Notes: generated by a model not told the origin, from the letters alone. A stretch of DNA of 64,000 nt from Flavobacteriaceae bacterium (GCA_013373385.1 JABXHX010000020.1:37157-101156), one strand, 5' to 3'. Positions 16,924 through 26,500 are shown, counted from the first letter of the stretch. Numbers and translations: made by a program.

Positions 16924-17886
16924 CTAAGCTTGCTTAAACGCTTTTAGTTTTTCAATTAATTTTGGAACTACCTCAAAAGCATCTCCAACAACTCCATAAT
17001 CTGCAGCTTTAAAGAATGGCGCTTCGGCATCTGTATTAATTACAACTTTTACTTTAGAGGCATTTACTCCTGCTAAATGCTGTATCGCCCCAGAAATACC
17101 TATGGCAATATATAAATTAGAAGCAACTGGCTTACCCGTTTGTCCAACGTGCTCACTATGCGGTCTCCACCCTAAATCAGAAACTGGCTTAGAACATGCT
17201 GTTGCAGCTCCTAATACTTCTGCCAACTCTTCAATCATTCCCCAGTTTTCAGGACCTTTTAACCCTCTACCTCCAGAAACAACAACATCTGCATCAGCAA
17301 TGGTTACTTTACCAGACGCCTTGTCTATACTCACTTGTTTAACTCCCAAATCAGCGTCTGAAATTTGAGCATCAAAACTTTCTGTAACTCCGCTCACAGC
17401 TTTTTCTACAAGTCCAAATGAATTTTTAGCCAATCCAATTACTTTTATATCTGTAGAGATGGTAGTGTTGTTAAATGCTTTGTTTGAAAATGCTTTTCTT
17501 TTTACTGTAAACGGACTTGTAGCTGATGGCAATGCTACTACATTAGATGCATAACCTGCATCTAATTGTACAGCTAACATTGGCGCTAAATACATTCCGT
17601 CTACACCAGAATCTACAATAATTACTGATGCATTTTGATTTGCTGCAACTTGCGATATCACAGCTGCATAAGCTTTTGCATTAAAGCTTGATAAATTATC
17701 ATTAGAAACAGCTACTACTTTTTCTGCTCCATAATTGTATAACTCCGAAGCATCTGCTACATTCACTGTTACAGCCACCATTTGAGTACCTAATTGTTCT
17801 GCTACTTTTTTTCCGTATGATACGACTTCAAAAGCTGCTTTTTTAAATTTTCCTTCCGATGAATCGGCAAAAACTAAAACTGACAT
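16924..17886 (-). CDS. etfA: Electron transfer flavoprotein subunit alpha
   Basis: This 320-residue FAD-binding subunit accepts electrons from acyl-CoA and related dehydrogenases and passes them to ETF:quinone oxidoreductase. The C-terminal FAD domain has VVSGGRGLKGPENWGMIEELA, the SEHVGQTGKPVASNLYIAIGISGAIQH motif and VINTDAEAPFFKAADYG, all typical of EtfA. It follows etfB on the same strand after a 62-bp spacer that contains a short direct repeat (17896-17921). Confidence 0.95.
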   Translation of the reverse strand: MSVLVFADSSEGKFKKAAFEVVSYGKKVAEQLGTQMVAVTVNVADASELYNYGAEKVVAVSNDNLSSFNAKAYAAVISQVAANQNASVIIVDSGVDGMYLAPMLAVQLDAGYASNVVALPSATSPFTVKRKAFSNKAFNNTTISTDIKVIGLAKNSFGLVEKAVSGVTESFDAQISDADLGVKQVSIDKASGKVTIADADVVVSGGRGLKGPENWGMIEELAEVLGAATACSKPVSDLGWRPHSEHVGQTGKPVASNLYIAIGISGAIQHLAGVNASKVKVVINTDAEAPFFKAADYGVVGDAFEVVPKLIEKLKAFKQA

Positions 17887-17895
17887 ATATTTTTT

Positions 17896-17928
17896 GAATT
17901 ACGAATTTTGAATTACGAATTGCAATTC
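17896..17928. repeat. Tandem GAATTACGAATT repeat and palindrome between etfB and etfA
   Basis: GAATTACGAATT occurs at 17896-17907 and again at 17910-17921. The second copy runs into a perfect 12-bp palindrome, GAATTGCAATTC (17917-17928). It lies inside the etfB-etfA spacer, so it is probably transcribed. Confidence 0.6.
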
Positions 17929-17948
17929 TAGATTCTTAGATTTTTTAA

Positions 17949-18695
17949 TTAAATTACTTTTGCTTCGTTGTGTAAAAGATTGATTAACTCATCAATATTA
18001 TCTGCGTCTACCAATTTTACTGCACCTTTTGGAGCAGGCTTTTCAAAGGATGCAATGGTTGTTTGACTTGCTGCATCAACCGCTTCTAAAACTTGTAATG
18101 GCTTTTTTCTCGCCATCATAATACCTCTCATATTAGGAATCCGTAAATCTTTTTCTTCTACCAATCCTTTCTGCCCAGCAATAACCAATGGTAAGTTAAC
18201 AGTTAAGGTTTCGTTACCACCATCAATCTCTCGCGTTGCAGTAGCTGTATTTCCTTCAACCTCCATCCCTATACAACCATTAACAAAATTGTAATCTACT
18301 AAAGACGCTAGCATACCTGGAACCATCGCTCCGTTATAATCAATTGATTCTCTTCCTGCCAATACTAAATCGTAGCCTCCATTTTTAACAACTTCCGCTA
18401 ATTGCTTTGCCACAAAAAAGCCATCAGTAGCCTCTGCATTTACACGTATTGCATCATCTGCACCAATTGCTAAAGCTTTACGCAAAGTAGGTTCTGTAGT
18501 TACATTACCAACATTTACAACAGTTACGGTTGCTCCTTGTTTTTCTTTAAACCACATGGCTCTTGTTAAACTAAACTCATCATATGGATTGATCACAAAC
18601 TGTACTCCGTTGGCATCAAACTTCGTATCGTTTTCTGTGAAATTAATTTTTGAAGTGGTATCAGGTACATGGCTGATACATACTAATATTTTCAT
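17949..18695 (-). CDS. etfB: Electron transfer flavoprotein subunit beta
   Basis: This 248-residue AMP-binding subunit is the partner of EtfA. It starts MKILVCISHVPDTTSKINF and contains the AIGADDAIRV and DLVLAGRESIDYNGAMVPGMLA segments characteristic of EtfB, with the LRIPNMRGIMMARKKPL C-terminal recognition-loop region. It is the first gene of etfBA. Its upstream region, shared with pdhB in the opposite orientation, holds a perfect 24-bp palindrome centred 73 nt before the start codon. Confidence 0.95.
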   Translation of the reverse strand: MKILVCISHVPDTTSKINFTENDTKFDANGVQFVINPYDEFSLTRAMWFKEKQGATVTVVNVGNVTTEPTLRKALAIGADDAIRVNAEATDGFFVAKQLAEVVKNGGYDLVLAGRESIDYNGAMVPGMLASLVDYNFVNGCIGMEVEGNTATATREIDGGNETLTVNLPLVIAGQKGLVEEKDLRIPNMRGIMMARKKPLQVLEAVDAASQTTIASFEKPAPKGAVKLVDADNIDELINLLHNEAKVI

Positions 18696-18756
18696 GTAAT
18701 TATTTTTTGGTAAAAATTGTAATTTTAATGGCTACGAATTTATAACTTTTTTTTCA

Positions 18757-18780
18757 ATTTATTATGCATGCATAATAAAT
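18757..18780. promoter_or_regulatory. Perfect 24-bp palindrome between etfB and pdhB
   Basis: Twelve bases on each side of 18768/18769 are exact reverse complements, centred on TGCATGCA with arms running into ATTTATTA. It lies 61 bp upstream of etfB and 137 bp upstream of pdhB. A gapless AT-rich palindrome of this length is typical of a dimeric repressor operator. No regulator gene adjoins it. Confidence 0.6.
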
Positions 18781-18880
18781 AATTTTGATTTATTAGCAAA
18801 TAATTCTACGCTACTCTTCTTTTTTCATAAAAAATAATCATGTTTAATGGTTCTATGTAAAAAAATGAATATTAATTTTA

Positions 18881-18888
18881 TATTTTTG
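18881..18888 (+). promoter_or_regulatory. -7 promoter box for pdhB
   Basis: TATTTTTG matches TAnnTTTG, 29 nt before the pdhB ATG. No clear -33 TTG. Confidence 0.5.
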
Positions 18889-18917
18889 CTACGCAAAATT
18901 TAAGACGAAAATAGAGA

Positions 18918-19895
18918 ATGAAAACAGTTCAATTTAGAGAAGCTATTTGCGAAGCCATGAGTGAAGAAATGCGCAGAGATGAAAGCATTTATTTAATTGG
19001 TGAAGAAGTAGCAGAATACAATGGTGCTTACAAAGCATCTAAAGGAATGCTAGATGAGTTTGGTGCAAAAAGAGTAATAGACGCTCCTATTGCAGAATTA
19101 GGTTTTGGAGGTATTGCTGTAGGATCTGCCATGAACGGTAACCGACCAATCGTAGAATATATGACATTCAACTTTTCTTTAGTTGGTATTGATCAAATCA
19201 TAAATAACGCTGCAAAAATTAGACAAATGTCTGGTGGGCAATTTAATTGTCCTATTGTATTTAGAGGACCAACAGCTTCTGCAGGTCAATTAGCAGCAAC
19301 GCATTCACAAGCATTTGAAAACTGGTTTGCAAATACTCCTGGACTAAAAGTAATCGTACCTTCAAATCCGTATGATGCAAAAGGATTGTTAAAAGCTGCT
19401 ATAAGAGATGATGATCCTATTATCTTTATGGAATCTGAGCAAATGTATGGAGATAAAATGGAAATTCCAGAAGGTGAATATGTGTTACCAATTGGAGTTG
19501 CAGATATCAAAAGAGAAGGCTCAGATGTAACCATTGTATCGTTTGGAAAAATTATCAAAGAAGCATATAAAGCAGCAGACGAACTTGCAAAAGAAAATAT
19601 TTCTTGTGAAATTATCGATTTAAGAACAGTGCGCCCAATGGATCATGAAACAATCTTAAGCTCTGTAAAAAAGACCAACCGTTTGGTTATTTTAGAAGAA
19701 GCTTGGCCATTTGCTAGTGTTGCTTCAGAAATTACATTTAGAGTTCAAGACGAAGCTTTTGATTATTTAGATGCACCAATTAAGAGGATAACAACAGCAG
19801 ATACACCTGCACCTTATTCTCCAGTATTATTAGAAGCTTGGTTACCAAATTATACCGATGTAGTTAAAGCTGTTAAAGAAGTAATGTACATCTAA
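18918..19895 (+). CDS. pdhB: Pyruvate dehydrogenase E1 component subunit beta
   Basis: This 325-residue beta subunit of a heterotetrameric 2-oxo acid dehydrogenase E1 uses thiamine diphosphate to decarboxylate pyruvate. It has EEVAEYNGAYKASKGM, the APIAELGFGGIAVGSAMNG block, HSQAFENWFANTPGLKVIVPSNP and a C-terminal transketolase-C domain. The alpha subunit and E2/E3 are not adjacent, so pyruvate rather than branched-chain oxo acid specificity rests on similarity to flavobacterial PdhB. It is transcribed alone, between the -7 box at 18881 and the terminator at 19913. Confidence 0.9.
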   Translation: MKTVQFREAICEAMSEEMRRDESIYLIGEEVAEYNGAYKASKGMLDEFGAKRVIDAPIAELGFGGIAVGSAMNGNRPIVEYMTFNFSLVGIDQIINNAAKIRQMSGGQFNCPIVFRGPTASAGQLAATHSQAFENWFANTPGLKVIVPSNPYDAKGLLKAAIRDDDPIIFMESEQMYGDKMEIPEGEYVLPIGVADIKREGSDVTIVSFGKIIKEAYKAADELAKENISCEIIDLRTVRPMDHETILSSVKKTNRLVILEEAWPFASVASEITFRVQDEAFDYLDAPIKRITTADTPAPYSPVLLEAWLPNYTDVVKAVKEVMYI

Positions 19896-19912
19896 AAAAG
19901 AAACACCTTTTT

Positions 19913-19945
19913 AAAACCCGTTTTAGTTTTCTAAAACGGGTTTTT
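19913..19945 (+). terminator. Terminator after pdhB
   Basis: A perfect 14-bp stem (19913-19926 with 19931-19944), a TTTT loop and a T tail. Confidence 0.85.
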
Positions 19946-19996
19946 GTTTATCTAAAAATAACCTAAAATTATAGCTCTTAAAGTATAAATTATCAG

Positions 19997-20004
19997 TACT
20001 TTTG
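19997..20004 (+). promoter_or_regulatory. -7 promoter box for ppa
   Basis: TACTTTTG matches TAnnTTTG. It overlaps the first codon of the longest ppa frame (20002), showing that the true start must lie further downstream, at 20041. Confidence 0.55.
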
Positions 20005-20040
20005 TCGTCCGAAAAAAATGAACTAAGAAATATAGTAAAC

Positions 20041-20568
20041 ATGAGTGCAAAAGAAAGAAAGACATTTGATGTATTGATAGAGATACCTAAAGGAAGTAGA
20101 AATAAGTATGAGTATGATTTTGAATTGAACAAAATTCGCTTTGATAGAATGCTATTCTCTTCTATGATGTATCCTGCAGACTACGGTTTTATTCCTGAGA
20201 CATTGGCATTAGACGGAGATCCTCTTGACGTATTGGTATTAGGTACAGAGCCTACATTTCCTATGTGTGTGATGGAAGTAAAACCTATAGGTGTTTTCCA
20301 TATGGCAGATGAAAAAGGTCCGGATGAAAAAATTGTTTGTGTTCCTATTTCCGATCCTATTTGGAATAACCTGAATGATTTATCGGATATAAATCCACAT
20401 CAAATAAAAGAAATTGAACACTTTTTTCAAGTATACAAAGATTTAGAAAAGAAAAAAGTAGATGTTGGAGGTTGGGGAGATGCAAACGAAGCCTATGATA
20501 TTGTTGATAAATGTATTGACAGATACCAAACAAGCGAGCATAAAGTAAACAGAGATTTTACAATCTAA
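20041..20568 (+). CDS. ppa: Inorganic pyrophosphatase (soluble, family I)
   Basis: This 175-residue enzyme hydrolyses PPi from biosynthetic reactions. The signature DGDPLDVLVL carries metal ligands D58, D60 and D63 (D65, D67 and D70 in E. coli). The start ATG 20041 gives MSAKERKTFDVLIEIPKGS, the usual family N-terminus; the frame is open to 20002, but that codon sits on the -7 box. A membrane PPase follows downstream, behind its own terminator and start, so the two PPi-consuming enzymes are neighbours but probably separate transcripts. Confidence 0.93.
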   Translation: MSAKERKTFDVLIEIPKGSRNKYEYDFELNKIRFDRMLFSSMMYPADYGFIPETLALDGDPLDVLVLGTEPTFPMCVMEVKPIGVFHMADEKGPDEKIVCVPISDPIWNNLNDLSDINPHQIKEIEHFFQVYKDLEKKKVDVGGWGDANEAYDIVDKCIDRYQTSEHKVNRDFTI

Positions 20569-20591
20569 CCAACCTTTTTAAAAAGAAATAA

Positions 20592-20628
20592 AAAAAGCCT
20601 TACAATCAATACCTGTAAGGCTTTTTCT
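20592..20628 (+). terminator. Terminator after ppa
   Basis: A 9-bp perfect stem AGCCTTACA/TGTAAGGCT (20596-20604 with 20614-20622) followed by T-rich sequence. Confidence 0.85.
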
Positions 20629-20687
20629 TTCACATTGATTTTGTTATATTTACGGCCGTTAAAAATTAATCAAATCAAATATATAAT

Positions 20688-23102
20688 ATGGAATCAATGA
20701 TGATTTACATGCCAATAGCTTTGGCAGCCTTAGGCTTAATTTACATGATTGTTAAGCAAAAATGGGTTATGAAACAAGATGCAGGAGATGGTAAAATGAA
20801 AGAAATTTCAGATCACATCTATGAAGGAGCATTGGCTTTTTTAAATGCTGAATATAGACTCTTAGCAATTTTTGTAGTAATCGTAAGTATTTTACTTGCA
20901 ATAGTATCGTTTGTAGTACCTACAACGCACTGGCTAATTGTAATCGCATTTGTTTTTGGAGCCGTATTTTCTGCATTTGCTGGAAATATTGGAATGAAAA
21001 TAGCAACAAAAACCAATGTAAGAACTACTCAAGCTGCTCGTACAAGTTTACCAAATGCATTAAAAATATCTTTTGGAGGTGGAACAGTAATGGGATTAGG
21101 TGTTGCTGGTTTAGCCGTGTTAGGTTTAACAGCATTCTTTATTATTTTCTATAACTTCTTTATGGGAGGTTCTTGGACATCGACTGGCGATATGACTATT
21201 GTTCTAGAAACTCTAGCAGGATTCTCATTAGGAGCTGAATCTATTGCATTGTTTGCAAGAGTTGGTGGTGGAATCTATACAAAAGCTGCCGATGTTGGTG
21301 CAGATTTAGTTGGTAAAGTAGAAGCTGGTATTCCAGAAGATGATCCAAGAAACCCTGCTACAATTGCAGATAACGTTGGAGACAATGTTGGAGATGTTGC
21401 TGGAATGGGAGCAGATTTATTTGGTTCTTATGTAGCAACCGTATTAGCTGCAATGGTTTTAGGGAATTATGTAATTAAAGACATGGGCGGAAGTATTTCT
21501 GATGCATTTGGAGGTATCGGACCAATCTTATTACCAATGGCTATTGCTGGTGCAGGAATCATTATTTCTGTAATTGGTACCATGTTAGTAAAAATTAAAA
21601 GCAACGATGCTAAAGAAGCACAGGTTATGAGTGCTTTAAATGTGGGTAACTGGACTTCTATTGTTTTGGTTGCTGTTTCTTGTTTTGCATTGTGTTACTA
21701 TATGTTGCCAGAGACCATGAATATGGAATTCTTCGGAGAAGGATTACAAGAAGTTTCTAGAATGAGCGTTTTCTATGCTACTTTAGTTGGTTTAGTTGTA
21801 GGAGCTGTAATTTCATCAGTTACTGAATTCTATACTGGATTAGGAAAATCTCCTGTCTTAAAAATAGTTCAACAGTCTAGTACTGGAGCAGGAACAAATA
21901 TTATTGCTGGTTTAGCAACGGGGATGATTTCTACTTTTCCTTCAGTTTTATTATTTGCTGGTGCCATTTGGGCATCTTATGCTTTTGCTGGATTCTACGG
22001 AGTTGCCTTAGCCGCATCTGCTATGATGGCAACCACAGCCATGCAATTAGCTATTGATGCGTTCGGGCCTATTTCTGATAATGCTGGTGGTATTGCTGAA
22101 ATGAGTGAACAAGAACCAATCGTAAGAGAACGTACAGATATTTTAGATTCTGTTGGAAATACAACTGCCGCGACTGGAAAAGGTTTTGCTATTGCTTCTG
22201 CTGCATTAACTTCATTAGCTTTATTTGCTGCCTATGTAACTTTTACAGGAATTGATGGAATTAACATTTTTAAAGCGCCCGTTTTAGCAATGCTATTTGT
22301 TGGAGGTATGGTTCCAGTAGTATTTTCTGCATTAGCAATGAACGCTGTTGGTAAAGCTGCCATGGAAATGGTACATGAAGTACGTAGACAGTTTAAAATG
22401 ATTCCAGGAATTATGGAAGGAACTGGGAAACCAGAATACGATAAATGTGTGGCAATCTCTACACAAGCATCGTTAAAAGAAATGATGCTACCAGGCTTGT
22501 TAACAATCGGATTTCCTTTAATTATTGCTTTTGTACCAATGATTTTTGGAATGGATAATTTAGCTATTGCAGAAATGTTAGGAGGCTATATGGCCGGTGT
22601 TACTGTAAGTGGTGTTTTATGGGCTATTTTCCAAAACAATGCTGGAGGAGCTTGGGACAACGCTAAGAAATCTTTTGAAGCTGGAGTAGAAATCAACGGA
22701 GAAATGACTTACAAAGGTTCTGACGCACATAAAGCGGCTGTAACTGGAGATACTGTTGGTGATCCTTTTAAGGATACTTCAGGACCTTCAATGAATATTT
22801 TAATTAAATTGACCTGTTTAATTGGTTTGGTTGTAGCTCCTATTTTAGGAGGACATTCTTCTGATAAACATGCTGTTGTAAACGAAATCAAAAAAGAAGT
22901 GCGTGTAGAGGCAAATACCAATCATAATGATATGGCTAAAGCTACCATAACAATTTCTACCACAAAAAATGGTAAAACAGTAACTGAAATTAAAGAGTTT
23001 GAAGGTACAGTTGAAGAAGTTGAGCAGAAAGCCAAAGCTCTTGCTAATAAAACAGAAGGCGTTAAAATTGAAATTAAAAAAGAGGTAACTAAAACGAACT
23101 AA
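20688..23102 (+). CDS. hppA: Membrane-bound cation-pumping pyrophosphatase, K+-dependent type
   Basis: This 804-residue, roughly 16-helix enzyme couples PPi hydrolysis to ion export. The catalytic block [20 protein letters not shown], followed by [21 protein letters not shown], is intact. The motif [10 protein letters not shown] has Ala where K+-independent enzymes have Lys, so this is the K+-dependent class. Whether it pumps Na+ or H+ cannot be decided here. Residues of about 724-804 form a charged hydrophilic tail after the last helix, unusual for the family. A strong terminator follows. Confidence 0.93.
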   Translation: MESMMIYMPIALAALGLIYMIVKQKWVMKQDAGDGKMKEISDHIYEGALAFLNAEYRLLAIFVVIVSILLAIVSFVVPTTHWLIVIAFVFGAVFSAFAGNIGMKIATKTNVRTTQAARTSLPNALKISFGGGTVMGLGVAGLAVLGLTAFFIIFYNFFMGGSWTSTGDMTIVLETLAGFSLGAESIALFARVGGGIYTKAADVGADLVGKVEAGIPEDDPRNPATIADNVGDNVGDVAGMGADLFGSYVATVLAAMVLGNYVIKDMGGSISDAFGGIGPILLPMAIAGAGIIISVIGTMLVKIKSNDAKEAQVMSALNVGNWTSIVLVAVSCFALCYYMLPETMNMEFFGEGLQEVSRMSVFYATLVGLVVGAVISSVTEFYTGLGKSPVLKIVQQSSTGAGTNIIAGLATGMISTFPSVLLFAGAIWASYAFAGFYGVALAASAMMATTAMQLAIDAFGPISDNAGGIAEMSEQEPIVRERTDILDSVGNTTAATGKGFAIASAALTSLALFAAYVTFTGIDGINIFKAPVLAMLFVGGMVPVVFSALAMNAVGKAAMEMVHEVRRQFKMIPGIMEGTGKPEYDKCVAISTQASLKEMMLPGLLTIGFPLIIAFVPMIFGMDNLAIAEMLGGYMAGVTVSGVLWAIFQNNAGGAWDNAKKSFEAGVEINGEMTYKGSDAHKAAVTGDTVGDPFKDTSGPSMNILIKLTCLIGLVVAPILGGHSSDKHAVVNEIKKEVRVEANTNHNDMAKATITISTTKNGKTVTEIKEFEGTVEEVEQKAKALANKTEGVKIEIKKEVTKTN

Positions 23103-23118
23103 GATTTTAATACAATAT

Positions 23119-23160
23119 AAGAGGCTGACTAAAAAGAAGTGTTTTAGTCAGCCTCTTTTT
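23119..23160 (+). terminator. Strong terminator after hppA
   Basis: A perfect stem of at least 14 bp (23121-23134 with 23142-23155), a 7-nt loop and a T tail. Confidence 0.9.
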
Positions 23161-23177
23161 TATTGTCCTTTTTTAGG

Positions 23178-24332
23178 CTAATAACTTCTTCTTTTTATTA
23201 CACCTACTGATTTTCTTTCTAACCTATTTTTAAGCACCCTCACAGTTAGAAAAAACAATTGTTTAAACTTTGCCAAACGTAATACCAACTCACTAAATCG
23301 CAATAATTTACCAAATTCTTTTTGCAATTCTTTTTGATAGGATGCTAAACGCTCTTCAGAAAAATCATTTTCACGAATACATTCTGCTATCTTTTTTGCA
23401 CATATAATACCAGACATCATCCCAGTACCCACACCTTCTTTATAAAATGCATTTGCCAAACCTGCTGCATCACCTACTAATAAAAATCGATTTCCATACG
23501 CTTTTTGCTTTCTAAACTGATAAGGTATTCCCCAACCCCTCCATGCGTTCACCTGTTCTGCATCTTTAAATTTATCAACTACTTTTGGATGAGAAGTAAG
23601 AATTGTGGTAACCTCTTCTTTCAAGTTAATATTGTACGCCTGAATTTTTTTAGCATTACCACCTAACGTTACATTTACTTGATTGTCTGCTAATGGAAAT
23701 ACATAAAAAAACAGCGGTATTCCTTTGTAGACAATTCTAATTTCCGCCTCATTTTTTAAAGACAACCCATTAACATCTTTAAAATAAGCGCTAATAAATG
23801 TAGATACTTTTGATCTATCAACTGTATTCTGTCCTAATTTTCTAGAAACTATAGACTGAATTCCATCTGCGCCCACAATAACTTTTGATAAAATTTCTTT
23901 ACCATCTTTCAATCTCACCATATACCCATCTGGATGTGCTTCTATTTTCTTTACTGCATTCCCAAACTCTTTTATAGCATACTGTTCAGACAAATGGTTC
24001 ACTAAAAAAAAATCAAAATCAATGCGTTTGCCATAAGATATGACCATGTCTCTTTTTTCGCTTTCTTTAAACGTAACCCGTAAGGTATTGTTTAAATGCA
24101 AGTTTATTTTTTTACTGTGTATAAACTTTGGGTGCTTTAAAAATCGCTCTAAAAGCCCCAATTCTTTAAGTGATTTATAAGCGTATAGTATTAGTCCATC
24201 GCCACAGGTTTTGTCTCTTGGAAAAGTTGCTTTATCAATAATATAATGGGGTACTTTGTATTTTGACAGCATTAATGATGTACTCGCACCAGAAGGTCCA
24301 GCTCCAATTATACAAACATCTGTTTTTATCAT
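23178..24332 (-). CDS. FAD-dependent oxidoreductase, geranylgeranyl reductase-like
   Basis: This 384-residue flavoprotein has an N-terminal Rossmann motif GAGPSG (10-15), a RDKTCGDGL segment and a second FAD motif GDAAGLANAFYKEGVG. These are typical of the geranylgeranyl reductase / digeranylglycerophospholipid reductase family that saturates isoprenoid double bonds; the substrate here is unproven. The frame stays open to 24422, but that extension crosses the pckA terminator hairpin (24374-24402), so ATG 24332 (MIKTDVCIIGAGPSG) is the start. A basic, partly hydrophobic C-terminus may aid membrane contact. Confidence 0.78.
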   Translation of the reverse strand: MIKTDVCIIGAGPSGASTSLMLSKYKVPHYIIDKATFPRDKTCGDGLILYAYKSLKELGLLERFLKHPKFIHSKKINLHLNNTLRVTFKESEKRDMVISYGKRIDFDFFLVNHLSEQYAIKEFGNAVKKIEAHPDGYMVRLKDGKEILSKVIVGADGIQSIVSRKLGQNTVDRSKVSTFISAYFKDVNGLSLKNEAEIRIVYKGIPLFFYVFPLADNQVNVTLGGNAKKIQAYNINLKEEVTTILTSHPKVVDKFKDAEQVNAWRGWGIPYQFRKQKAYGNRFLLVGDAAGLANAFYKEGVGTGMMSGIICAKKIAECIRENDFSEERLASYQKELQKEFGKLLRFSELVLRLAKFKQLFFLTVRVLKNRLERKSVGVIKRRSY

Positions 24333-24373
24333 TTTAAGTAAAAATATTTCTATAAAAATAGGAAAAACTATCA

Positions 24374-24402
24374 ACAAAAAAAGCCACTCAAATGAGTGGC
24401 TT
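24374..24402 (-). terminator. Terminator after pckA
   Basis: Stem GCCACTC/GAGTGGC (24383-24389 with 24394-24400) extended by AA/TT. The minus-strand tail is a T run. Confidence 0.8.
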
Positions 24403-24422
24403 CTTACTAATTTTATTTGCAT

Positions 24423-26015
24423 TTATACTATTGGCCCACCTGCAATTATTTCTTCGTTTGCAAATTCTTCAAACTGTGCAAAATTCTTTTTAAATGAATT
24501 TGCCAATTCCATTGCTTTTGCATCGTATGCCTCTTTATCTGTCCAAGTAGCTTTAGGATTTAAAACATCGCTTGGCACATTCTCGCAAGATTGCGGTACA
24601 AGCAATCCAAATACAGGATGCTGAACATACGCTACATCATCTAATTTATTTTCTAATGCTGCAGTAATCATTGCTCTGGTATATTTTAGTTTCATTCTAC
24701 TTCCAATACCATACGGGCCACCTGTCCAACCAGTATTTATCAGCCAAACATTTACACCAGCTTCTTGCATTTTCTTACTAAGCATTTCTGCGTATTTAGT
24801 TGGGTGTAGCGGCATAAAAGGTGCTCCGAAGCATGCAGAAAAACTTGGTTGTGGTTCATTTACCCCCGCTTCTGTACCTGCTACTTTTGCTGTATATCCA
24901 GAAATAAAATGATATGCAGCTTGTCCTGGCGTTAGTTTAGAAATTGGAGGCAGTACACCAAACGCATCTGCTGTTAAGAAAAATATATTTTTTGGATTCT
25001 TACCTATAGATCCAGGCTGAATATTATCTATATGATAAATTGGGTAACTTACTCTTGTATTTTGAGTTATTGAAGTGTCTGTAAAATCTACAACCCCATG
25101 CTCGTCCATAATTACATTTTCAAGAATAGCTCCTTTTTTAATGGCGTGGTAAATTTCGGGTTCGTTTTCTTCTGTTAAATCTATTGCTTTTGCATAACAA
25201 CCACCTTCAAAATTAAATATGGTATTTTCGTTTGTCCAGCCATGCTCATCATCACCAATTAATTTTCTTTCTGGATCTGCAGATAAAGTGGTTTTTCCAG
25301 TACCAGATAATCCAAAGAAAATAGCGGTATCTCCATCTTTTCCAACATTTGCAGAACAGTGCATTGGTAAGGTATTTTTAAATACAGGTAGGACAAAGTT
25401 CAAAGCAGAAAAAATGCCTTTTTTAATTTCTCCTGTATAACCTGTACCACCTACTAAAGCAATTTTTCTTGTAAAATTTAAAATGGCAAAATTATGTTGC
25501 CTGGTACCATCTATTGCTGGATTTGCCATAAACTCTGGCGCATTAATTACTGTCCACTCTGGTGAAAAATCTTTTAATTCTTCTTTTGTTGGACGTAAAA
25601 ACATGTTATAGGCAAACATATTACTCCAAGGATATTCGTTTACAACACGAACATTCATTTTATAATTATCGTCTGCACATACATAACTATCTCTTACATA
25701 TAACTCTTTGTTGGCTAAATAAGCGACAACCTTGTCATATAATTTATCAAATTTTTCTGATGAAAAAGGAATGTTTATTCCTCCCCACCAAACTCTATCT
25801 TTGGTAATCTCATCTTCTACAATAAAGCGATCTTTTGGAGATCTTCCTGTAAACTCTCCGGTATTTACTGCTATTGCCCCAGAGCTAGCTTCAACACCCA
25901 TTTCTTTTTCTAACGTTGCTGCATGCAATTGGTCTGACGTTAAATTGTAACGAACGATTGCGTCTTTAATTCCTAAATCATCTAACGAAATCGATTTCGT
26001 ATTTAAATCTATCAT
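24423..26015 (-). CDS. pckA: Phosphoenolpyruvate carboxykinase (ATP)
   Basis: This 530-residue enzyme converts oxaloacetate and ATP to PEP, CO2 and ADP, the entry step of gluconeogenesis. The P-loop GLSGTGKT (235-242), the metal/PEP region FTGRSPKDRF (55-64) and DDEHGW are intact. The length is normal. A -7 box is present at 26067-26074 and a terminator directly after the gene, so it appears monocistronic. Confidence 0.96.
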   Translation of the reverse strand: MIDLNTKSISLDDLGIKDAIVRYNLTSDQLHAATLEKEMGVEASSGAIAVNTGEFTGRSPKDRFIVEDEITKDRVWWGGINIPFSSEKFDKLYDKVVAYLANKELYVRDSYVCADDNYKMNVRVVNEYPWSNMFAYNMFLRPTKEELKDFSPEWTVINAPEFMANPAIDGTRQHNFAILNFTRKIALVGGTGYTGEIKKGIFSALNFVLPVFKNTLPMHCSANVGKDGDTAIFFGLSGTGKTTLSADPERKLIGDDEHGWTNENTIFNFEGGCYAKAIDLTEENEPEIYHAIKKGAILENVIMDEHGVVDFTDTSITQNTRVSYPIYHIDNIQPGSIGKNPKNIFFLTADAFGVLPPISKLTPGQAAYHFISGYTAKVAGTEAGVNEPQPSFSACFGAPFMPLHPTKYAEMLSKKMQEAGVNVWLINTGWTGGPYGIGSRMKLKYTRAMITAALENKLDDVAYVQHPVFGLLVPQSCENVPSDVLNPKATWTDKEAYDAKAMELANSFKKNFAQFEEFANEEIIAGGPIV

Positions 26016-26066
26016 TATTTTAATTTTAAGTTGTGTTTAGTATTTGTTACTACTAATTAGTTGGTA

Positions 26067-26074
26067 CAAAAGTA
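26067..26074 (-). promoter_or_regulatory. -7 promoter box for pckA
   Basis: Minus strand TACTTTTG matches TAnnTTTG, about 50 nt upstream of the ATG. Confidence 0.5.
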
Positions 26075-26122
26075 AAGATTATTTTAAGATTTGTAATGTA
26101 ATTTTTTCTTTTTATTAACTAT

Positions 26123-26500
26123 TTATTGTTGATTTCTTCTATAAAAACCAATTGACATAAGTACCCATCCAAAGACAAAACAAAGACCACCTAACGGAGT
26201 AACAAACCAAATACTTTTGGCTGTTATTGATGTTAATTGTATCAAATAGATTGAGCCAGAAAAGAAAAGTATCCCTAGAAAAAACAGGTAGCTAATTATT
26301 CTTCTTTGCTTAGTAGTAAACCCGTTATAGGTAACAACAAATAACAATACAATTACATGATATATTTGGTATCTAACTGCTGTTTCAAAACTTTTTAATC
26401 CTGCCTCAGATAAGCTTTCTTTAAGTGCGTGCGCACCAAATGCCCCTAATAAAATGGCAGCTGCGCCAAGTAAAGCTATGATTGTTAAATTTTTATACAT
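26123..26500 (-). CDS. DUF423 membrane protein (YgdD-like)
   Basis: This 125-residue protein has four hydrophobic helices. It starts with LGAAAILLGAFGAHALKESL, the conserved DUF423 opening, followed by FETAVRYQIYHVIVLL. The family is widespread but of unknown function. It lies upstream of pckA on the same strand, separated by the pckA promoter region, and divergent from the saccharopine dehydrogenase-family gene. Confidence 0.85.
   Translation of the reverse strand: MYKNLTIIALLGAAAILLGAFGAHALKESLSEAGLKSFETAVRYQIYHVIVLLFVVTYNGFTTKQRRIISYLFFLGILFFSGSIYLIQLTSITAKSIWFVTPLGGLCFVFGWVLMSIGFYRRNQQ

Noticed and set aside
20002..20040. Extended start of ppa
   Set aside because: The codon is part of the -7 promoter box TACTTTTG (19997-20004).
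24333..24422. N-terminal extension of the geranylgeranyl reductase-like protein
   Set aside because: The extension is read through the pckA terminator hairpin and does not resemble the family; the GAGPSG motif sits correctly after ATG 24332.
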